A stretch of DNA of 7,184 nt. Origin: CAZXIC01 sp964640195. GTDB lineage: Archaea > Iainarchaeota > Iainarchaeia > Iainarchaeales > GCA-2688035. The position numbers were made by a program, and so were the translations under genes. The stretch covers positions 1 to 7,184 of the forward strand of contig CAZXIC010000030.1 of NCBI GenBank assembly GCA_964640195.1, written 5' to 3'. The notes beneath the pieces were generated by a model. It saw nothing but the letters and a program-made list of their open reading frames with translations. It made no database searches and was not told the origin of the DNA. Below are positions 4,532-7,184 of the stretch, piece by piece (within the stretch, counting starts at the first letter, position 1; each line of letters starts with the position of its first letter).

Positions 4532-7184
4532 TTATTTCTTGAGCCCAGGCTTCTTTTCCCTGCTGCTGTAGTAATAGCCACCGCCCAATACGATGACGAC
4601 TATCACTATCACAATTGCCCAGGTCGTATAGTCTGGCGCTGCTGCCGCAGCACAGTCGCTTGGGCAGCTTGCCGCATCTTCTCCTGCTTCACACACGCCG
4701 TTGCCGCATTCAGCTGCTGCTGGCAACTCAACGCATGTTCCTGCCTGGCACTCCTTTGTTCCCTCGCAGACTGTTCCATCGGGTTTGTTCGTGTACTGGC
4801 ACAAGCCCGTTGTTGCGTTGAATGCCCCTGTCTGGCATGCCCTATCTGGGCATGTTACGCCTTCACACGGTTCCACTTCCGCAAGTTCAGCTGTTATCGG
4901 TGCTGTCCAGACGTTGATTACGCCCTCTGTAACCTGCTTGTCAACGCTGTATTCAACTGTTGCGCTGCTGTTCGGCAGAATCTCTGCTATTGTGAACTCG
5001 ATTATCGGGTCTTCTTTCAGCACCGTGAACTGCGAGGCACTGCTTATTGCTGACGCGTTCTGCGCAACGCTCTTTGGAATGTCTTCCACAATCTTTACGT
5101 TGATTAATTTCTTTGCGCCCGGGTTATTTACTGTAACTGTCATTGTTGACCTGTAGCTCACTGCACCGCTTGTAGCAGTTGTCTTTTCCACTTTCACGTT
5201 CCTTGTTGCCTCTGTCTTTGCAGACGCTGCCTTGGCTGCTTCAATTGCCTCGCTGCTTGCCCCTGCCGAAGCCATAACGCTTTCTATGTCTGATTCGCTC
5301 GGCGGCTCTGTAACGGTCTTCTCAAGCACTGTTTCGGTTGTGGGCTCTGTTGGTGGTGCTGATGGCGGTGTTCCATCGCTTGGCCCTGTTGGCCTTACTG
5401 GGAGCGTTGGTCCGCCGCCGCTGCTTTCAAAGGTAACTATGTGCATGATGTTTCTGTCGCTGGTGTTTTTCGCGTGGTCTACGCAGCCTGCATGGTATGT
5501 TCTTGTTGTTGGCAGGTCTGTTCCGGCTGGAATCGTAAACCTTTGGGTGGCACTGACGCCCGCGTTTATCACTGAGTTGGTGTCACTGACTTCAATGAAG
5601 ACCCTGTTCTCGTCGCCTGATGTGTTGTCATCGCATATTACTGTCATGTCATAATATGTGCTGGTAACCGTGGGCTCTGTGTCAATGCCTGAGAGGTTCC
5701 TTGCCGCTGGCTTGTTGTTGTCGTTTACAGTGAATGAGTATACGCTTGCGTTTATGTCCCACAACTCGTTGGCGTCAAGGGTGTGCTTGCGGGTCCTGTC
5801 GCTGCCGTGCGAGTAAAGGTTGTCCACGTCTTGCACCTTGTTGTTGTAGATTTTTGCTATGAGGTAGTATTTTCCTTCTCTCACACCGTTTGTGTCCCAC
5901 TGCATTGTGCAGTTGTAGTCAAACTGGAATTGCCCTTTCGGTGGTCTCCAGCATTCCATGTAAATTGGCGCTCCTGCCAGCAGCTCGTCATCACCGCTCA
6001 TATTTGTTTTCCACATTTCGGCACCTGCCGGATTGAAGTTTTCGTCGTATGCGGCTGCGATTGCTGCGGTTGGCCCTCTTTCGCTGTTCAGGTCATGTTC
6101 CAATGCGTACTGTGTTGAGCCGAGGTAGAAGCGTATGTTATAGTCTGCTAGGCTGAGGTTCTGGTCCCAGTTTGCGTCTGGCAGGTATATGTTGAAGTCT
6201 ATTACAATGTTCATGTCTATGTTGCAGCCCCATTCGTGGCAGCCCGGCAAACCAGTATTTACCACAAAGTTTCCGTCTGTGTTGAGGTTTATATCTGTTA
6301 TTTCTATCAGCGGCGGGTTGAAGAAAACGTTTGCGTCGCTGCTGTCCATCATTGACCTCATGGGTACACCGGTAACATCTATTGGCCCGGTCACGTTTAT
6401 GTCAACCACAAACTCGCCGAATATGTTCAGGTCGTGCCTGTTCATGTCATACACGCAGGTCTGGGCGCTCGCAATGTTCAGGTCTGATGCTTCTTTGCCG
6501 AAGTCGCTGTAGCCGTTGCACCTTATGAACAGGTTGTCAAATAAGTTCATGTCCTCCATTATTACACCTGTTTTTGCCCCGTTCCTATCCGAGTAATATA
6601 TCGCTGCCTGCATTGGTTTGTCGCCATTCATTTCTACGTTGTTGTCCTCAACATTCTGGTCCCTGAACGTGAATTGAATCCTGTAGTTTCCGTCAACCCC
6701 GTGCCTTGGTATCCTGATTTTTTCCCCGTCGTTCGGCGTTACTACTGTAACCGTGAACGTTGTTGCCCTGTATTCCGTTCCGAAGCCGCCTACCCTGAAG
6801 GCAATGTTTCCGTCGCCTGCATCCTGGCTGTATTCCCAAGTGTATATTCCTGTAACACCATCTGAATGGGTTTCCGATAACGATGTCCCGTCCTGGTTCT
6901 GGCAGTCTGTTGTTGGGCATAGCACGCCGTCTTTTGCCAGGAAAGGCATTTCGCCTAACGGCGCGTTAACCAGATACATGAAGACGTTTGCGTCAACCCG
7001 GAATTCCGGCATGTTGCCTATATCGATTCTAACATATCCATTATCGCCGTTCATGTCCGTGGCGTAGTCCCTGTACGGGCCTTTTGCGAGGTTTATGGCC
7101 TCGTTGAATTTAACTACCGCATCCCTTCTTTCGTCACCGTTCTCGTTTGTATCAATGTCTGTCCCTATCCTCACGACAATATTC
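4532..7184 (-). CDS. Large membrane-anchored, Asn/Asp-rich cell-surface protein (5' end beyond window)
   Basis: An extracellular protein held in the membrane by a C-terminal helix. The frame is open to the right edge (codons for N-I-V precede the GTG at 7174), so the start and any signal peptide are missing. Numbering from 7174 as residue 1: residues 1-585 form a beta-rich ectodomain with many D-x-N triplets and eight N-x-S/T sequons; 585-628 is a Gly/Pro/Thr-rich linker; 629-656 an Ala-rich helix; about 657-765 a CARDB/DUF11-like beta-sandwich (conserved-looking NNPGAKKLINVKIVEDIPKS, later ILPNSSATVEYSV); 770-841 a module with 11 Cys ending in CGNGVCEAGEDAASCPSDC; 851-868 a membrane helix (WAIVIVIVVIVLGGG); and a basic tail (SREKKPGLKK). 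The order matches known archaeal surface proteins, especially DPANN ones (recalled, not searched). The sequence gives no enzyme motif. It could be an S-layer component, adhesin or glycoprotein receptor. A hairpin terminator follows. Confidence 0.88.
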   Translation of the reverse strand, partial: NIVVRIGTDIDTNENGDERRDAVVKFNEAINLAKGPYRDYATDMNGDNGYVRIDIGNMPEFRVDANVFMYLVNAPLGEMPFLAKDGVLCPTTDCQNQDGTSLSETHSDGVTGIYTWEYSQDAGDGNIAFRVGGFGTEYRATTFTVTVVTPNDGEKIRIPRHGVDGNYRIQFTFRDQNVEDNNVEMNGDKPMQAAIYYSDRNGAKTGVIMEDMNLFDNLFIRCNGYSDFGKEASDLNIASAQTCVYDMNRHDLNIFGEFVVDINVTGPIDVTGVPMRSMMDSSDANVFFNPPLIEITDINLNTDGNFVVNTGLPGCHEWGCNIDMNIVIDFNIYLPDANWDQNLSLADYNIRFYLGSTQYALEHDLNSERGPTAAIAAAYDENFNPAGAEMWKTNMSGDDELLAGAPIYMECWRPPKGQFQFDYNCTMQWDTNGVREGKYYLIAKIYNNKVQDVDNLYSHGSDRTRKHTLDANELWDINASVYSFTVNDNNKPAARNLSGIDTEPTVTSTYYDMTVICDDNTSGDENRVFIEVSDTNSVINAGVSATQRFTIPAGTDLPTTRTYHAGCVDHAKNTSDRNIMHIVTFESSGGGPTLPVRPTGPSDGTPPSAPPTEPTTETVLEKTVTEPPSESDIESVMASAGASSEAIEAAKAASAKTEATRNVKVEKTTATSGAVSYRSTMTVTVNNPGAKKLINVKIVEDIPKSVAQNASAISSASQFTVLKEDPIIEFTIAEILPNSSATVEYSVDKQVTEGVINVWTAPITAELAEVEPCEGVTCPDRACQTGAFNATTGLCQYTNKPDGTVCEGTKECQAGTCVELPAAAECGNGVCEAGEDAASCPSDCAAAAAPDYTTWAIVIVIVVIVLGGGYYYSSREKKPGLKK

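Noticed and set aside
4418..5053. A 211-codon plus-strand open frame with many Cys
   Set aside because: It starts inside the A-rich complement of the terminator and runs opposite the Cys-rich module and membrane helix of the surface protein. Its composition follows from the reverse complement.
7172..7174. GTG at 7174 as the true start of the surface protein
   Set aside because: The frame stays open to the right edge, no signal peptide follows, and the sequence there is already ectodomain-like. The real start lies outside the window.
5450..7174. Tandem protein repeat as the explanation for the D-x-N triplets
   Set aside because: Gaps between triplets range from 4 to about 60 residues with no period, and flanking residues do not align. 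This is a recurrent short motif, not a repeat unit.
1..7184. tRNA genes, CRISPR arrays, insertion sequences or attachment sites
   Set aside because: None was seen on either strand: no regularly spaced direct repeats, no terminal inverted repeats with a transposase, and no cloverleaf-like segment. Nearly all sequence is accounted for by the minus-strand genes.

Overview
The window looks like part of an archaeal genome, most likely a DPANN-type lineage (inference). Three things point there. The secretion ATPase and its two T2SSF membrane partners are of the archaeal FlaI/TadA and FlaJ/TadBC kind. The putative promoters are archaeal TATA boxes followed by very short leaders or by none. A large, Asn/Asp-rich, probably N-glycosylated surface protein ends in a Cys-rich module, one membrane helix and a basic tail, with a hairpin and long T-tracts behind it. 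No tRNA, rRNA, CRISPR array or insertion sequence is visible. The phylum cannot be fixed from this sequence alone.

All six coding regions I support lie on the minus strand, so they are transcribed from right to left. (1) 7184-4532: C-terminal 880+ residues of a membrane-anchored surface protein whose start lies beyond the right edge. (2) 4529-4427: a hairpin and two T-rich tracts that end that transcript. (3) 4380-4371: a TATA-like box, followed by 4323-2845, a complete VirB11/GspE-family secretion ATPase, then 2794-2012 and 2005-1073, two T2SSF (GspF/TadC-like) membrane proteins. These three genes form a compact operon encoding the motor and platform of a type IV pilus-like or Tad-like system. 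(4) 1029-733: a small, very basic protein of unknown function with its own putative TATA box. (5) 657-1: the first 219 residues of another gene, running off the left edge, which resembles the N-terminal domain of a second archaeal secretion ATPase.

The operon supplies the cytoplasmic ATPase and a two-chain membrane platform. The two chains together are about as long as one archaellar FlaJ, so this is a split TadB/TadC-style arrangement. No pilin with a class III signal peptide and no prepilin peptidase lie in the window, so the substrate is unknown. The large surface protein is a neighbour, not an evident part of the machine.

The most unusual signal is in the surface protein. More than half of the Asp residues in its visible ectodomain are followed two positions later by Asn (32 D-x-N against 7 N-x-D), and this stops abruptly at the Pro-rich linker.
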